NCBI GenBank assembly: GCA_030842085.1
Contig: JAUUSE010000051.1
Span: 1-12,674 of the forward strand
DNA length: 12,674 nt
Direction of reading: 5' to 3'
Source: Timburyella sp030842085
GTDB lineage: Bacteria; Bacillota; Clostridia; Oscillospirales; Acutalibacteraceae
This document shows positions 1-7,214 of the stretch, in pieces. A model generated the notes under the pieces. It was not told the DNA's origin, ran no database searches, and saw only the letters and a list, made by a program, of their open reading frames with translations. A program made the position numbers and the translations under genes. Position 1 is the stretch's first letter. Each line of letters starts with the position of its first letter.

Positions 1-1
1 G

Positions 2-274
2 CTCGGCCTGGTGCGACAGTGGCAGAAGGCTTTTTACGACAACAGATTTTCCCAGACGTCTCCCGACCGACATACTAATTTTGAAAATCTGGCAAAGGCG
101 TTTGGCATTAACTATATTAAAATTGCTAAAAACGACGATATAGACACAGCGGTAAAATCCGCCTTCGATATGAATGCACCCGTTCTGCTCGACTGCCGCA
201 TTTCTCCCGACGTCAACGTGCTGCCGATGATACCGCCGGGAAAATCGGCTGAAGATATTATGCTTGAAATGTAG
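2..274 (+). CDS. ilvB: Acetolactate synthase large subunit, C-terminal end (partial)
   Basis: Only the last 90 codons are in the window; the gene enters from the left edge, in frame from base 2. Acetolactate synthase is a TPP- and FAD-dependent cytoplasmic enzyme that condenses two pyruvates, or pyruvate and 2-ketobutyrate, in the first common step of valine, leucine and isoleucine synthesis. The visible part is the end of the C-terminal TPP-binding domain. The LGLVRQWQ..FYDNRFS..SP segment is typical of IlvB, as are the FENLAKAFGINYIKI stretch, the PVLLDCRI strand and the closing NVLPMIPPGKSAEDIM, which matches the family's NVxPMVPPG ending. The GTG at base 11 is an internal Val codon, not a start. 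The leucine genes downstream fit the pathway. I see no good terminator after the stop, so read-through into the leuCD leader is possible. Other TPP enzymes of this fold usually lack this ending. Confidence 0.9.
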   Translation, partial: LGLVRQWQKAFYDNRFSQTSPDRHTNFENLAKAFGINYIKIAKNDDIDTAVKSAFDMNAPVLLDCRISPDVNVLPMIPPGKSAEDIMLEM

Positions 275-364
275 ATACATCCGTCGCTGTAAATTGCAGC
301 ACGCGCGAAAAAATTGCATAACAGCATTGCAGGGTATTCAAGATTTTTGATTATCCATAGACTT

Positions 365-392
365 TTGGCAGCATAGGCATTATGTGTATAAT
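365..392 (+). promoter_or_regulatory. Sigma-A promoter of the leuCD leader
   Basis: A TTGGCA -35 box (365-370) is followed after 16 bases by a perfect TATAAT -10 box (387-392). Transcription should start near 399, giving a leader of about 150 bases before leuC. The promoter sits between the end of ilvB and a short leucine-rich reading frame, so leuCD can be transcribed independently of ilvB. This is assigned by consensus match only. Confidence 0.65.
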
Positions 393-411
393 GTCTGAAG
401 TTTAGAGGGAT

Positions 412-453
412 ATGCTCATACGGCTATGGATGCTTAAGCTTAGCGGCTGCTGA
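412..453 (+). CDS. Candidate leucine leader peptide (13 codons)
   Basis: The frame starts with ATG at 412, about 13 bases after the predicted transcription start, and ends with TGA at 451-453. It encodes MLIRLWMLKLSGC, with Leu at positions 2, 5, 8 and 10 (codons CTC, CTA, CTT, CTT) plus one Ile. A purine-rich AGAGGGA (404-410) precedes the ATG, but its spacing is tight at about 2 bases, the weakest point of this call. The stop codon falls in the 5' arm of a hairpin (446-470), and a terminator-like hairpin follows at 498-521, right before leuC. This is the layout of amino-acid-responsive attenuators such as the enterobacterial leu and trp leaders: a ribosome slowed at Leu codons would change which hairpin forms. 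The peptide itself probably has no other function. No homologue is known to me; recognition rests on position and codon content. Confidence 0.55.
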   Translation: MLIRLWMLKLSGC

Positions 454-511
454 ATAAATTTATCGGCAGCGTAAGAATTAATTTAAAATGTAATTAGCAA
501 AGCGCCGATGA
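446..511 (+). promoter_or_regulatory. Mutually exclusive leader hairpins (putative attenuator switch)
   Basis: Two pairings compete. The first hairpin pairs 446-453 (GCTGCTGA) with 463-470 (TCGGCAGC), eight base pairs with one G-U and a 9-base loop. The alternative pairs 460-467 with 504-511 around the core ATCGGC/GCCGAT, and continues as 469-470 with 502-503 across a bulged A468. It uses bases 502-504, which the terminator stem (498-504 with 515-521) also needs. With the Leu-rich frame just upstream, the expected logic is as follows: a ribosome stalled on the Leu codons covers the 446-453 arm, the 460-470 segment is freed to pair with 502-511, and the terminator cannot form. Completed translation to the UGA at 451 blocks that segment and lets the terminator form. 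The pairings are seen in the sequence; the mechanism is inferred. Confidence 0.5.
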
Positions 512-525
512 CGACGCTTTGTTTT
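498..525 (+). terminator. Leader terminator-like hairpin before leuC
   Basis: CAAAGCG (498-504) and CGCTTTG (515-521) form a perfect 7-bp stem with a 10-base loop, followed by TTTT (522-525). The stem is short and the U-run modest, so it would be a weak or conditional terminator. It ends about 25 bases before the leuC start, which makes sense only if it is regulatory. Confidence 0.5.
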
Positions 526-550
526 ACAAATAATGAAAGGAAGATTTAAC

Positions 551-1810
551 ATGGCTATGACAATGACACAAAAAATACTGGCGGCGCACGCCGGACTAAA
601 AGAAGTCAAGGCCGGGCAGCTTATTGAAGCCGAGCTGGACATGGTTTTGGGCAATGATATAACCTCTCCGATAGCTATAGGCGAATTTGAAAAATGCGGC
701 GCCGGCTGTGTGTTTAATGAGGAGCGTGTGGCACTGGTAATGGACCACTTTACTCCTAATAAAGACATAAAAGCGGCGCAGCAGTGCAAGCGTGTAAGAG
801 AATTTGCAAATAATCAGAACATAAAGCACTTTTACGATGTCGGGCAGATGGGCATAGAGCATGCGCTGCTGCCTGAACAGGGCATTGTAGGCCCCGGCGA
901 CTGCATAATCGGCGCCGACTCTCATACCTGTACATACGGCGCTTTAGGCGCTTTCTCCACCGGTGTGGGCTCCACCGACATGGCGGTCGGAATGGCCACC
1001 GGCAAGGCTTGGTTTAAGGTCCCCGCCGCTATTAAGGTTGAGCTTGTCGGCAAGCCTCAGGGCTGGGTCAGCGGCAAGGACGTCATACTTCACCTTATCG
1101 GCATGATAGGAGTTAACGGCGCACTGTATAAATCGCTTGAGTTTTGCGGCGAGGGTGTTAAAAATCTCTCTATGGACGACCGCCTTTGCATATCGAACAT
1201 GGCGATTGAGGCGGGCGCCAAGAACGGAATATTCCCCGTCGACGACATAACGCTCGAATATGTAAAGGGACGCTTTACGCGTGAAATCAAAATCTACTCC
1301 GCCGACAGCGACGCCGAATATGAGCGCACCATTACAATAGATTTATCGTCGCTGCGTCCCACCGTCGCTTTCCCGCATCTGCCGGAGAATGCGCACACCA
1401 TAGACGAATGCGACGATATAAAAATCGACCAGGTGGTAATAGGCTCCTGCACAAACGGCCGGCTGGAGGATTTGCGTGTTGCCGCTAAAATATTAAATGG
1501 TAAAAAGGTCGCCAAAAACGTGCGCTGCATCGTAATACCATCTACGCAGCAGATATATCTGGATGCTCTTAAAGAAGGTCTGCTTCAGATATTTATAGAG
1601 AGCGGAGCCATAGTCAGCACGCCTACCTGCGGTCCGTGCCTCGGCGGACACATGGGCATACTGGCCGAAAACGAGCGCGCCGTGTCCACCACCAACCGCA
1701 ACTTTGTCGGCCGCATGGGCCACATAACGTCGGAGATTTATCTCGCCAGCCCGGCGGTTGCCGCCGCCAGCGCCGTTGCCGGATATATCGCCGACCCGGA
1801 CAAAATATAG
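551..1810 (+). CDS. leuC: 3-isopropylmalate dehydratase large subunit
   Basis: This is the large, [4Fe-4S]-bearing subunit of isopropylmalate isomerase. It works with LeuD to convert 2-isopropylmalate to 3-isopropylmalate in leucine synthesis, in the cytoplasm. The start is taken at 551 because AAAGGAAG (535-542) lies 8 bases upstream; the in-frame ATG at 533 would place that site inside the gene. The product is 419 aa, normal for the shorter (about 420 aa, archaeal/clostridial) LeuC type. Cluster ligands are Cys300 in VIGSCTNGR and Cys360/Cys363 in PTCGPCLGGH. Other aconitase-family marks are GADSHTCTYGALGAFSTGVGS (about 121-141) and the end SPAVAAASAVAGYIADP. LeuD starts 15 bases after the stop, so the two form one operon behind the putative leucine leader. 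Homoaconitase has the same fold, but the neighbours favour LeuC. Confidence 0.95.
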   Translation: MAMTMTQKILAAHAGLKEVKAGQLIEAELDMVLGNDITSPIAIGEFEKCGAGCVFNEERVALVMDHFTPNKDIKAAQQCKRVREFANNQNIKHFYDVGQMGIEHALLPEQGIVGPGDCIIGADSHTCTYGALGAFSTGVGSTDMAVGMATGKAWFKVPAAIKVELVGKPQGWVSGKDVILHLIGMIGVNGALYKSLEFCGEGVKNLSMDDRLCISNMAIEAGAKNGIFPVDDITLEYVKGRFTREIKIYSADSDAEYERTITIDLSSLRPTVAFPHLPENAHTIDECDDIKIDQVVIGSCTNGRLEDLRVAAKILNGKKVAKNVRCIVIPSTQQIYLDALKEGLLQIFIESGAIVSTPTCGPCLGGHMGILAENERAVSTTNRNFVGRMGHITSEIYLASPAVAAASAVAGYIADPDKI

Positions 1811-1825
1811 ATTTGGAGGTTTATT

Positions 1826-2584
1826 ATGAAAGTACAGGGTTTAGTTCATAAATACGGCTCTCACGTTGACACCGACGTCATAATTCCCGCAAGGTATCTT
1901 AACACGTCGGATGAAAAGGAGCTTGCCTCCCACTGCATGGAGGATATTGACAAGGATTTTGTTAAAACGGTAAAGAGCGGCGATATAATAGTAGCCGATG
2001 AGAATTTCGGCTGCGGTTCGTCTAGGGAGCACGCTCCTATCGCTATAAAGGCGTCCGGCATTTCCTGCGTTATAGCCGCCAGCTTTGCGAGAATATTTTA
2101 CCGCAACTCCATAAACATCGGTCTGCCTATACTCGAGTGCCCCGCTGCCAGCGCTGATATTAAAAACGGCGACGAGGTCAGCGTGGATTTTGACTCCGGC
2201 GTAATAACCAATGTTACAACCGGCAAAGAGTATAAGGCGGAGCCTTTCCCGGAATTTATACAGAATATAATAAAAAAAGGCGGTCTGCTTAAAGCCGCCG
2301 TTAAGCCTCAGCTTATATTAAAACTTGATAATGAATTTATCAGCATGACCGATACTTTCGGCAAAGAGGTTGCACGCATAGATTTCCCGTCTATTCCCGG
2401 CGGCGTTGTGGATATCAGACGCACATTTGTAGATGAATCAATGCGCGGCAAGGGCATAGCGGCGCGGCTTATGAAGACGGTGGCGGATAAGGTCCGCAAG
2501 GAGGGCAAAAAAGTCCGTCCGTCATGCTCATATGCCGTTAAATGGTTTGGCGAGCATAAAGATTACAATGATATTTTAGAATAA
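1826..2584 (+). CDS. leuD: 3-isopropylmalate dehydratase small subunit fused to a GNAT-like domain
   Basis: Residues 1 to about 162 are a full LeuD, the swivel-domain partner of LeuC. It shows GSHVDTDVIIPARYL (11-25), the substrate-loop motif NFGCGSSREHAP (60-71), FYRNSINIGLP (91-101) and the usual tail FIQNIIKKGGLLKAAVK. LeuD normally stops at about 160-165 aa; this frame runs on to 252. Residues about 165-252 resemble the small (about 90 aa) YjdJ/NATD1-type N-acetyltransferases: VVDIRRTFVDESMRGKGIAARL (about 194-215) with the acetyl-CoA loop RGKGIA (207-212), then PSCSYAVKWF (232-241) and a DYNDIL end. I see no ribosome binding site or clear internal start at the join, so the two appear to be made as one protein. 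A strong GGAGG (1815-1819) sits 6 bases before the ATG. The role of the extra domain is unknown; it may be a chance fusion of neighbouring genes. Confidence 0.92.
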   Translation: MKVQGLVHKYGSHVDTDVIIPARYLNTSDEKELASHCMEDIDKDFVKTVKSGDIIVADENFGCGSSREHAPIAIKASGISCVIAASFARIFYRNSINIGLPILECPAASADIKNGDEVSVDFDSGVITNVTTGKEYKAEPFPEFIQNIIKKGGLLKAAVKPQLILKLDNEFISMTDTFGKEVARIDFPSIPGGVVDIRRTFVDESMRGKGIAARLMKTVADKVRKEGKKVRPSCSYAVKWFGEHKDYNDILE

Positions 2585-2609
2585 ACTGAAATATAATTTA
2601 ATATAATGT

Positions 2610-2645
2610 AATAAGCCATGTAAAACATGGCTTATTTATTTTATT
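2610..2645 (+). terminator. Terminator of the leuCD operon
   Basis: AATAAGCCATGT (2610-2621) and ACATGGCTTATT (2625-2636) form a perfect 12-bp stem with a 3-base loop, followed by a T-rich tail to 2645. It lies 26 bases after the leuD stop and closes the operon. The A-rich 5' flank could also let it work on the opposite strand. Confidence 0.85.
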
Positions 2646-2737
2646 GTTAATTAATATGCATATGCAAACCACAATTTATAAATTTAAATAATTGCGTCAT
2701 TTTTTCATATAATGTAAAGTGAAATATTTACTTTTGC

Positions 2738-2767
2738 TTGACATAACCGCGTTTTACTATTTACAAT
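2738..2767 (+). promoter_or_regulatory. Promoter of the ppx-ppk operon
   Basis: A perfect TTGACA (2738-2743) is followed after 18 bases by TACAAT (2762-2767). Transcription would begin near 2774 and leave a leader of about 55 bases. The -10 box lies inside a palindrome listed separately. The rest of the 2646-2737 gap is AT-rich with nothing else recognisable. Confidence 0.7.
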
Positions 2768-2776
2768 ACTATTGTA
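2762..2776 (+). promoter_or_regulatory. Perfect palindrome over the ppx promoter -10 (candidate operator)
   Basis: TACAATA-C-TATTGTA is a perfect 15-base palindrome covering the -10 box and the likely transcription start. A symmetric site here is a typical place for a repressor dimer. TACA...TGTA half-sites are used by BlaI/MecI/CopY-type winged-helix repressors among others, but no such regulator is in the window and the family cannot be assigned. Confidence 0.45.
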
Positions 2777-2830
2777 GAATAAAGTTGAAAAAGCATAAAA
2801 TTTAATATGTATGTTTGAGAGGATAAAAAA

Positions 2831-3736
2831 ATGAAATATGCAGCAGTAGATATGGGCTCAAACAGTATGCGGCTTTCGGTATATGACGCGCAGGAAAGCG
2901 GCGATTTTGACCTTATATTTTCTGAAAAAAGAATGGCTGGTCTTGCAAACTATATAGAATACGGCTCTTTAAGCCGAAAAGGTATAGAGGTTGCATGTGA
3001 AATTCTGCAGAGCTTTCAGTGGATTTTGCGTCATTTCAATATAAATGATATGCACGTATTTGCCACCGCGTCTTTGAGAAACATTAAAAACACTGAAGAA
3101 GCGGTAAAGGATATATTTACTAAAACGGATATAAAGGTAGACGTAATATCCGGCGAGGAGGAAGCCGAACTCGGCTACTACGGTGCGATGGCCAGCTGCG
3201 ATGAAAACTTGGGAGCAATGTTTGATATAGGCGGCGGCAGTACCGAAATAACATCTATAAAAAACGGTGAGATTGAATCTGCAGAAAGTGTAGGCATAGG
3301 CTCGCTTAATTTATTCAACAAATTTGTTTCAAAAATCTGGCCGGACAAGGCCGAAATGAAGCAAATTAAGGATTATATAGTTTCTGAGCTCAGTAATGTA
3401 AATATGCCGAACGAAAAGTCTGAATGCATAGGCGGTATAGGCGGTACCGCAAGAGCAGTGCTTAAAATATCCAATTTTTATTTCGACAGACCTGACAGTA
3501 ATCGCTACATTTATCTTGACGAGCTCAAAGAAATAAGCGGCGTACTCACCGCCAGAAAGGGCAGCGCCCGCAAGCTTATTCTTAAAAACTGCCCCGACCG
3601 CGTTCATACTATACTCCCTGGAATCATAATAATGAATACGCTGTGCAAACGCATTTGCAGTGATAAAATATTTATAAGCAAATATGGAGTAAGAGAGGGA
3701 TATTTGTGCCGCAGGCTGCTGAAGCATTCGACTTAA
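2831..3736 (+). CDS. ppx: Ppx/GppA family phosphatase (exopolyphosphatase-like)
   Basis: This protein belongs to the ASKHA-fold family that hydrolyses terminal phosphate from inorganic polyphosphate (Ppx) or from pppGpp (GppA). Visible motifs are the phosphate-1 loop DMGSNSMRL (7-15), the Glu-rich SGEEEAELGYYG (107-118) that carries the catalytic acid in the family, the phosphate-2 loop FDIGGGSTEI (131-140), GGIGGTARAV (201-210), the CPDRVHTILPG segment (254-264) and SKYGVREGYL (283-292). At 301 aa it is the short form, lacking the C-terminal domains of the roughly 510-aa E. coli Ppx. GAGAGG (2817-2822) lies 8 bases before the ATG. The next gene, ppk, overlaps it by 31 bases, which couples polyphosphate breakdown with synthesis and makes an exopolyphosphatase role more likely than a pure GppA role. 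Substrate choice cannot be read from the sequence. Confidence 0.9.
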   Translation: MKYAAVDMGSNSMRLSVYDAQESGDFDLIFSEKRMAGLANYIEYGSLSRKGIEVACEILQSFQWILRHFNINDMHVFATASLRNIKNTEEAVKDIFTKTDIKVDVISGEEEAELGYYGAMASCDENLGAMFDIGGGSTEITSIKNGEIESAESVGIGSLNLFNKFVSKIWPDKAEMKQIKDYIVSELSNVNMPNEKSECIGGIGGTARAVLKISNFYFDRPDSNRYIYLDELKEISGVLTARKGSARKLILKNCPDRVHTILPGIIIMNTLCKRICSDKIFISKYGVREGYLCRRLLKHST

Positions 3737-5817
3737 GTTATACACAGAACAGAGAATTAAGCTGGCTCAAATTCAATGCGCGCGTTTTGGATGAAGCGGC
3801 CGACCCTTCTGTGCCGCTTATGGAAAGGCTGCGTTTTATATCTATATTTACCAGCAATTTAGATGAATTTTTCATGGTACGGGTCGGCAGTCTTTTCGAC
3901 CTCAATGTCATGCTACCTAATGAAATAGATAATAAAAGCGGCGATACTCCCAGAGAGCAGCTTGAGGAAATTTTCAGAGCGGTACGTCCGCTTATAAAGC
4001 ATCGCGACGCAATTTATCAGGACGTCTGCTATGAGCTTGAAAAGCACGGCATTAAAAATATATCGGTAAACGAGCTTGCCGGCAAGGACAAGGAGTATGT
4101 AAGCAATTATTATAACGACAGAATACGCCCGCTTATTTCTCCGCAGATTATAGATGCCAACCATCCTTTCCCACACCTTAAGAATAAAGAGCTATATGCC
4201 GCGGCAATTCTTGAAGACGACGACCGTCATATGCTTGGTATTGTAGGCGTGCCGGAGCCCGTACCGCCTATTGTCGCCCTGCCCGAGCAGGAAGGAAGAT
4301 TTGTGCGCACGGAAGATATTATTCTTCATAACATGAAAAAAATATTTAAAATTTATCATATTGCTGAAAAATGCATAATCTCTGTCACGCGTAACGCTGA
4401 TATAAGTTATGACGACGACAAATTTGACGAGGATTATATAGATTTTCGCACACATATGGCAAAGCTGCTCAGGCAGAGAGAGCGGCTTGCTCCCGTTAGG
4501 CTCGAAATGCAGGGAGATGCTCCTATTCTTCGCACAATGCTTGAAGAGAAGCTTAAGCTTTCCCGCGGCCAGACATATATATGTTCCTGCCCGCTTAATC
4601 TTAAATACGTCTATAAAATTAAAAGCACCGACAAGTCATTATATTACGATTCGTATACTCCCATCTTTCCCGACTATTTATCTGAAAGCATGCCTATGTG
4701 GGAGCAGATAAAGCAAAGAGATGTATTGCTGTTTTATCCTTATCACTCTATGAAGCCGTTTTTAAAGCTGCTTAAAGAATCCGCAGCAGACCCTGATGTG
4801 GTATCTATCCAGATAACAATATACCGCCTTGCACGCAATTCTGCCGTTGTAAAGCATCTGTGCGCCGCTGCGGAAAACGGCAAGTCTGTCACTGTTATTG
4901 TGGAGCTTAGGGCGCGTTTTGACGAAAAGAATAATATTGAATGGGCGCAGGAATTAGAGCAATCCGGCTGCAATGTAATATATGGCATTGAGGATTATAA
5001 ATGTCACTCAAAGATTTGCCTTATTACACGTCAGGAGAAAAACGGACATATTTCCTATATAACGCAGATAGGTACTGGAAACTACAACGAGAATACTGCT
5101 GCTCTGTATACCGACTTTTGCCTTTTTACCGCTGACAAAGCTATTGCGTTAGACGCTGTGGATTTTTTCCACAATATGCTTATCGGCGGCCTTGAAGGAA
5201 GTTATAAAAAGCTGTTAGTAGCTCCATCCTCTATGAAAAGCTCGCTTATGGAGCTTATTGACGATGAAATTGACAAAGGCAGCGACGGTCACATTATTAT
5301 TAAGGTAAACTCAATTACTGAGCGCGACCTTATCGATAAATTGGCAGAGGCGTCGCAGCATGGAGTAAAAGTTGAACTTATAGTAAGGGGAATTTGCTGC
5401 ATTGTACCGGGCATAGCTGATAAGACGGAAAATATTACGGTAATAAGCATAGTAGGCAGATTTCTTGAACATTCCCGCGTATATTGCTTTGGCGATGGAG
5501 ATGACCGCAAAATCTATATTTCCTCCGCCGATGTAATGACGCGCAATCAGACAAGGCGCGTGGAAATAGCTTGTCCTGTTGAAAGCGAGGAAATTCACAA
5601 TTGGCTCTCATCTTATCTTGATATATTGCTGAAAGACAATGTAAAAGCAAGATTTCTGCTTCCGAGCGGCGACTACATAAATATTGAGCCGGGTAATACC
5701 GCTCCAATGTCGTCGCAGCAATATTTTATGGAGAATCCGCCTGAATTTCAGCCGACAATAGTTTATCGCAGCCGTTTTGTAAATTTCTTCAGGAAAATTT
5801 TCAAACGCAGCAAGTAA
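3706..5817 (+). CDS. ppk1: Polyphosphate kinase 1
   Basis: The enzyme transfers the ATP gamma-phosphate reversibly to inorganic polyphosphate, usually at the inner membrane face. The 703-aa length is standard. Domain marks in order are the N domain, with RELSWLKFNARVLDEA (16-31) and FTSNLDEFFMVRVG (48-61); the head domain, with NHPFPHLKN (152-160); the first C domain, with TIYRLARNS (371-379), VELRARFDEKNNI (399-411) and the phosphorylated His434 in YKCHSK (E. coli His435), then GTGNYNENTA (456-465); and the second C domain, with VRGICCIVPG (560-569), FLEHSRVY (586-593, His589 matching E. coli His592) and the YISSADVMTRNQTRRVE stretch. All key residues are present. The start is GTG at 3706, with AGAGAGGG (3692-3699) 6 bases upstream, placing it inside the 3' end of ppx with a 31-base overlap, so translation is probably coupled. 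Confidence 0.96.
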   Translation: MPQAAEAFDLSYTQNRELSWLKFNARVLDEAADPSVPLMERLRFISIFTSNLDEFFMVRVGSLFDLNVMLPNEIDNKSGDTPREQLEEIFRAVRPLIKHRDAIYQDVCYELEKHGIKNISVNELAGKDKEYVSNYYNDRIRPLISPQIIDANHPFPHLKNKELYAAAILEDDDRHMLGIVGVPEPVPPIVALPEQEGRFVRTEDIILHNMKKIFKIYHIAEKCIISVTRNADISYDDDKFDEDYIDFRTHMAKLLRQRERLAPVRLEMQGDAPILRTMLEEKLKLSRGQTYICSCPLNLKYVYKIKSTDKSLYYDSYTPIFPDYLSESMPMWEQIKQRDVLLFYPYHSMKPFLKLLKESAADPDVVSIQITIYRLARNSAVVKHLCAAAENGKSVTVIVELRARFDEKNNIEWAQELEQSGCNVIYGIEDYKCHSKICLITRQEKNGHISYITQIGTGNYNENTAALYTDFCLFTADKAIALDAVDFFHNMLIGGLEGSYKKLLVAPSSMKSSLMELIDDEIDKGSDGHIIIKVNSITERDLIDKLAEASQHGVKVELIVRGICCIVPGIADKTENITVISIVGRFLEHSRVYCFGDGDDRKIYISSADVMTRNQTRRVEIACPVESEEIHNWLSSYLDILLKDNVKARFLLPSGDYINIEPGNTAPMSSQQYFMENPPEFQPTIVYRSRFVNFFRKIFKRSK

Positions 5818-5824
5818 AAATTTT

Positions 5825-5854
5825 ATCCGTCTGTAATATACAGGCGGATTTTTT
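5825..5854 (+). terminator. Terminator of the ppx-ppk operon
   Basis: ATCCGTCTGT (5825-5834) pairs with ACAGGCGGAT (5840-5849), ten base pairs with one G-U and a 5-base loop, running directly into six Ts. It starts 8 bases after the ppk stop. Confidence 0.9.
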
Positions 5855-5997
5855 GCTTATAATTGCCGCGACGCTGAAACGGTGGGTTTAACTGCCAGAT
5901 TTAAACTTTTTAAGTTTTAGGTATATTAAATTGCTGTGTAAATGTGTTTTATTTCAATTTCATTGTCCGTAAAAAGTTGAAAAAATTTATATAGTTA

Positions 5998-6037
5998 TTG
6001 ACAATTAACAAAAAACTGTTATAATAGCTGTTATAAA
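5998..6037 (+). promoter_or_regulatory. Promoter of the alpha-galactosidase gene, with a 12-base tandem repeat
   Basis: A perfect TTGACA (5998-6003), a 16-base spacer and a perfect TATAAT (6020-6025) preceded by TG (6017-6018, extended -10) make a strong sigma-A promoter. The -10 region belongs to a tandem repeat: CTGTTATAA occurs at 6016-6024 and again at 6028-6036, one 12-base period apart. The repeat could be a regulator site or just a duplicated -10. The rest of the 5855-5997 gap shows nothing recognisable. Confidence 0.75.
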
Positions 6038-6070
6038 ATATTAAAATTAAATAAGAAAAAGGTGATAGTC

Positions 6071-7210
6071 ATGGCAATGCTGGCACTAAAGCCCCCTATG
6101 GGATGGAACGCGTGGAATTATTTTGGCCCGGGTGAAATCTGTGAGCAGGTGATAAAAGAAACAGCGGATGCAATGGTAGATGAGGGCTTTTTAGAAGCAG
6201 GCTACAATATATTGTCGATAGACGACAGGTGGATGTCGAAAGAGCGGGACGCCGACGGCAATCTTCAGGCCGACCCTGAAAGATTTCCCAGCGGAATGAA
6301 AGCCATCGGCGATTATATTCACTCAAAAGGGCTCAAATACGGACTATATGAAGGGGCCGGAGTGCTTACATATGCCGGTCAGGCCGGAAGTTTTGGCTAT
6401 GAACGTCAGGATGCGAAAAAATTTGCTGAATGGGGCGTAGACCTTTTAAAATATGATTTTGGATATACAACGCCGGGCGCTAATGAAATAAATCTATTCC
6501 GCCGCATGGGGCAGGCGCTGCGCGAAAGCGGCAGAGATATTATATTTTCCGCTTGCCTTGGCCGACGTGAGGTCGCCGAGTGGATGAAGAGCTGCGGTGC
6601 AAACATGTGGCGGCTGTGCGGAGACATTACTGACAACTGGGATTCTATAATGAAGGTTATAGACAACGCAGTAGGTCTTGAACCTTATGCAGCAAAGGGT
6701 GCGTGGAACGACCCTGACATGATGGTTGTTGGGCTTAACGGTCAGGGCTATGTCGGTCAAATAGGCGGCGGAAAGGGCTGCACTGTAAATGAATATGAGG
6801 CACATTTTGCCGTTTGGTGTATGCTATGTGCTCCGCTTATTATGGGACACGACGTAAGAAATACTACTCCTGAAATAAAGAAAATACTCCTTAACAAAGA
6901 GCTTATTGAAATTAACCAGGACGATTTAGGCGTCGTAGCTTATAGAATGCCGCATGTTTCATATCTAAGCGATAAGGACTTTATTCTCGCTAAGCCGCTT
7001 GCAAATGGTGATATCGCTTTTTGCCTGCTTAATCCGCGAGAGACAGCAAGGAACATGATTTTGGCGTGGGACTTCTGCGGTTGGGAGGTTACCGATACTG
7101 TTAGAATGAGAGACGTACTGCTGCATGAGGATATGGGCGAATTTAAAAACGGTCTGGCGTACAGAGTAGAACCTCATTCTGCTAAGGTGTTCAGAGCTAC
7201 AAGAGTATAG
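6071..7210 (+). CDS. Glycoside hydrolase family 27 alpha-galactosidase
   Basis: GH27 enzymes release terminal alpha-linked galactose (some act on beta-L-arabinopyranose) with retention, on a (beta/alpha)8 barrel. Features counted from the 6071 start (379 aa) are KPPMGWNAWNYFG (7-19), IDDRWM (50-55, substrate-binding Asp pair), ERFPSGMKAIGDYIHSKGLKYGLY (70-93), the nucleophile Asp129 in LLKYDF, the acid/base Asp185 in WRLCGD, WNDPDMMVVG (212-221) and the INQDDLG segment (281-287). AAGGTGAT (6058-6065) before the ATG at 6071 decides the start over the GTG at 6062. There is no signal peptide, so it is cytoplasmic and would act on imported oligosaccharides. The Cys pair often seen around YGLY..TC and KYDNC is replaced by Tyr and Phe, and the usual DDGW is DDRW. 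No transporter or sugar regulator is next to it, so the exact substrate stays open. Confidence 0.92.
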   Translation: MAMLALKPPMGWNAWNYFGPGEICEQVIKETADAMVDEGFLEAGYNILSIDDRWMSKERDADGNLQADPERFPSGMKAIGDYIHSKGLKYGLYEGAGVLTYAGQAGSFGYERQDAKKFAEWGVDLLKYDFGYTTPGANEINLFRRMGQALRESGRDIIFSACLGRREVAEWMKSCGANMWRLCGDITDNWDSIMKVIDNAVGLEPYAAKGAWNDPDMMVVGLNGQGYVGQIGGGKGCTVNEYEAHFAVWCMLCAPLIMGHDVRNTTPEIKKILLNKELIEINQDDLGVVAYRMPHVSYLSDKDFILAKPLANGDIAFCLLNPRETARNMILAWDFCGWEVTDTVRMRDVLLHEDMGEFKNGLAYRVEPHSAKVFRATRV

Positions 7211-7214
7211 ATTA

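Noticed and set aside
399..550. A leucine T-box riboswitch before leuC
   Set aside because: The T-box consensus (AGGGTGGNACCGCG-like) and a specifier stem are not seen, and the leader is too short at about 150 bases.
533..550. The ATG at 533 as start of leuC
   Set aside because: The ribosome binding site AAAGGAAG lies between 533 and 551 and points to the ATG at 551.
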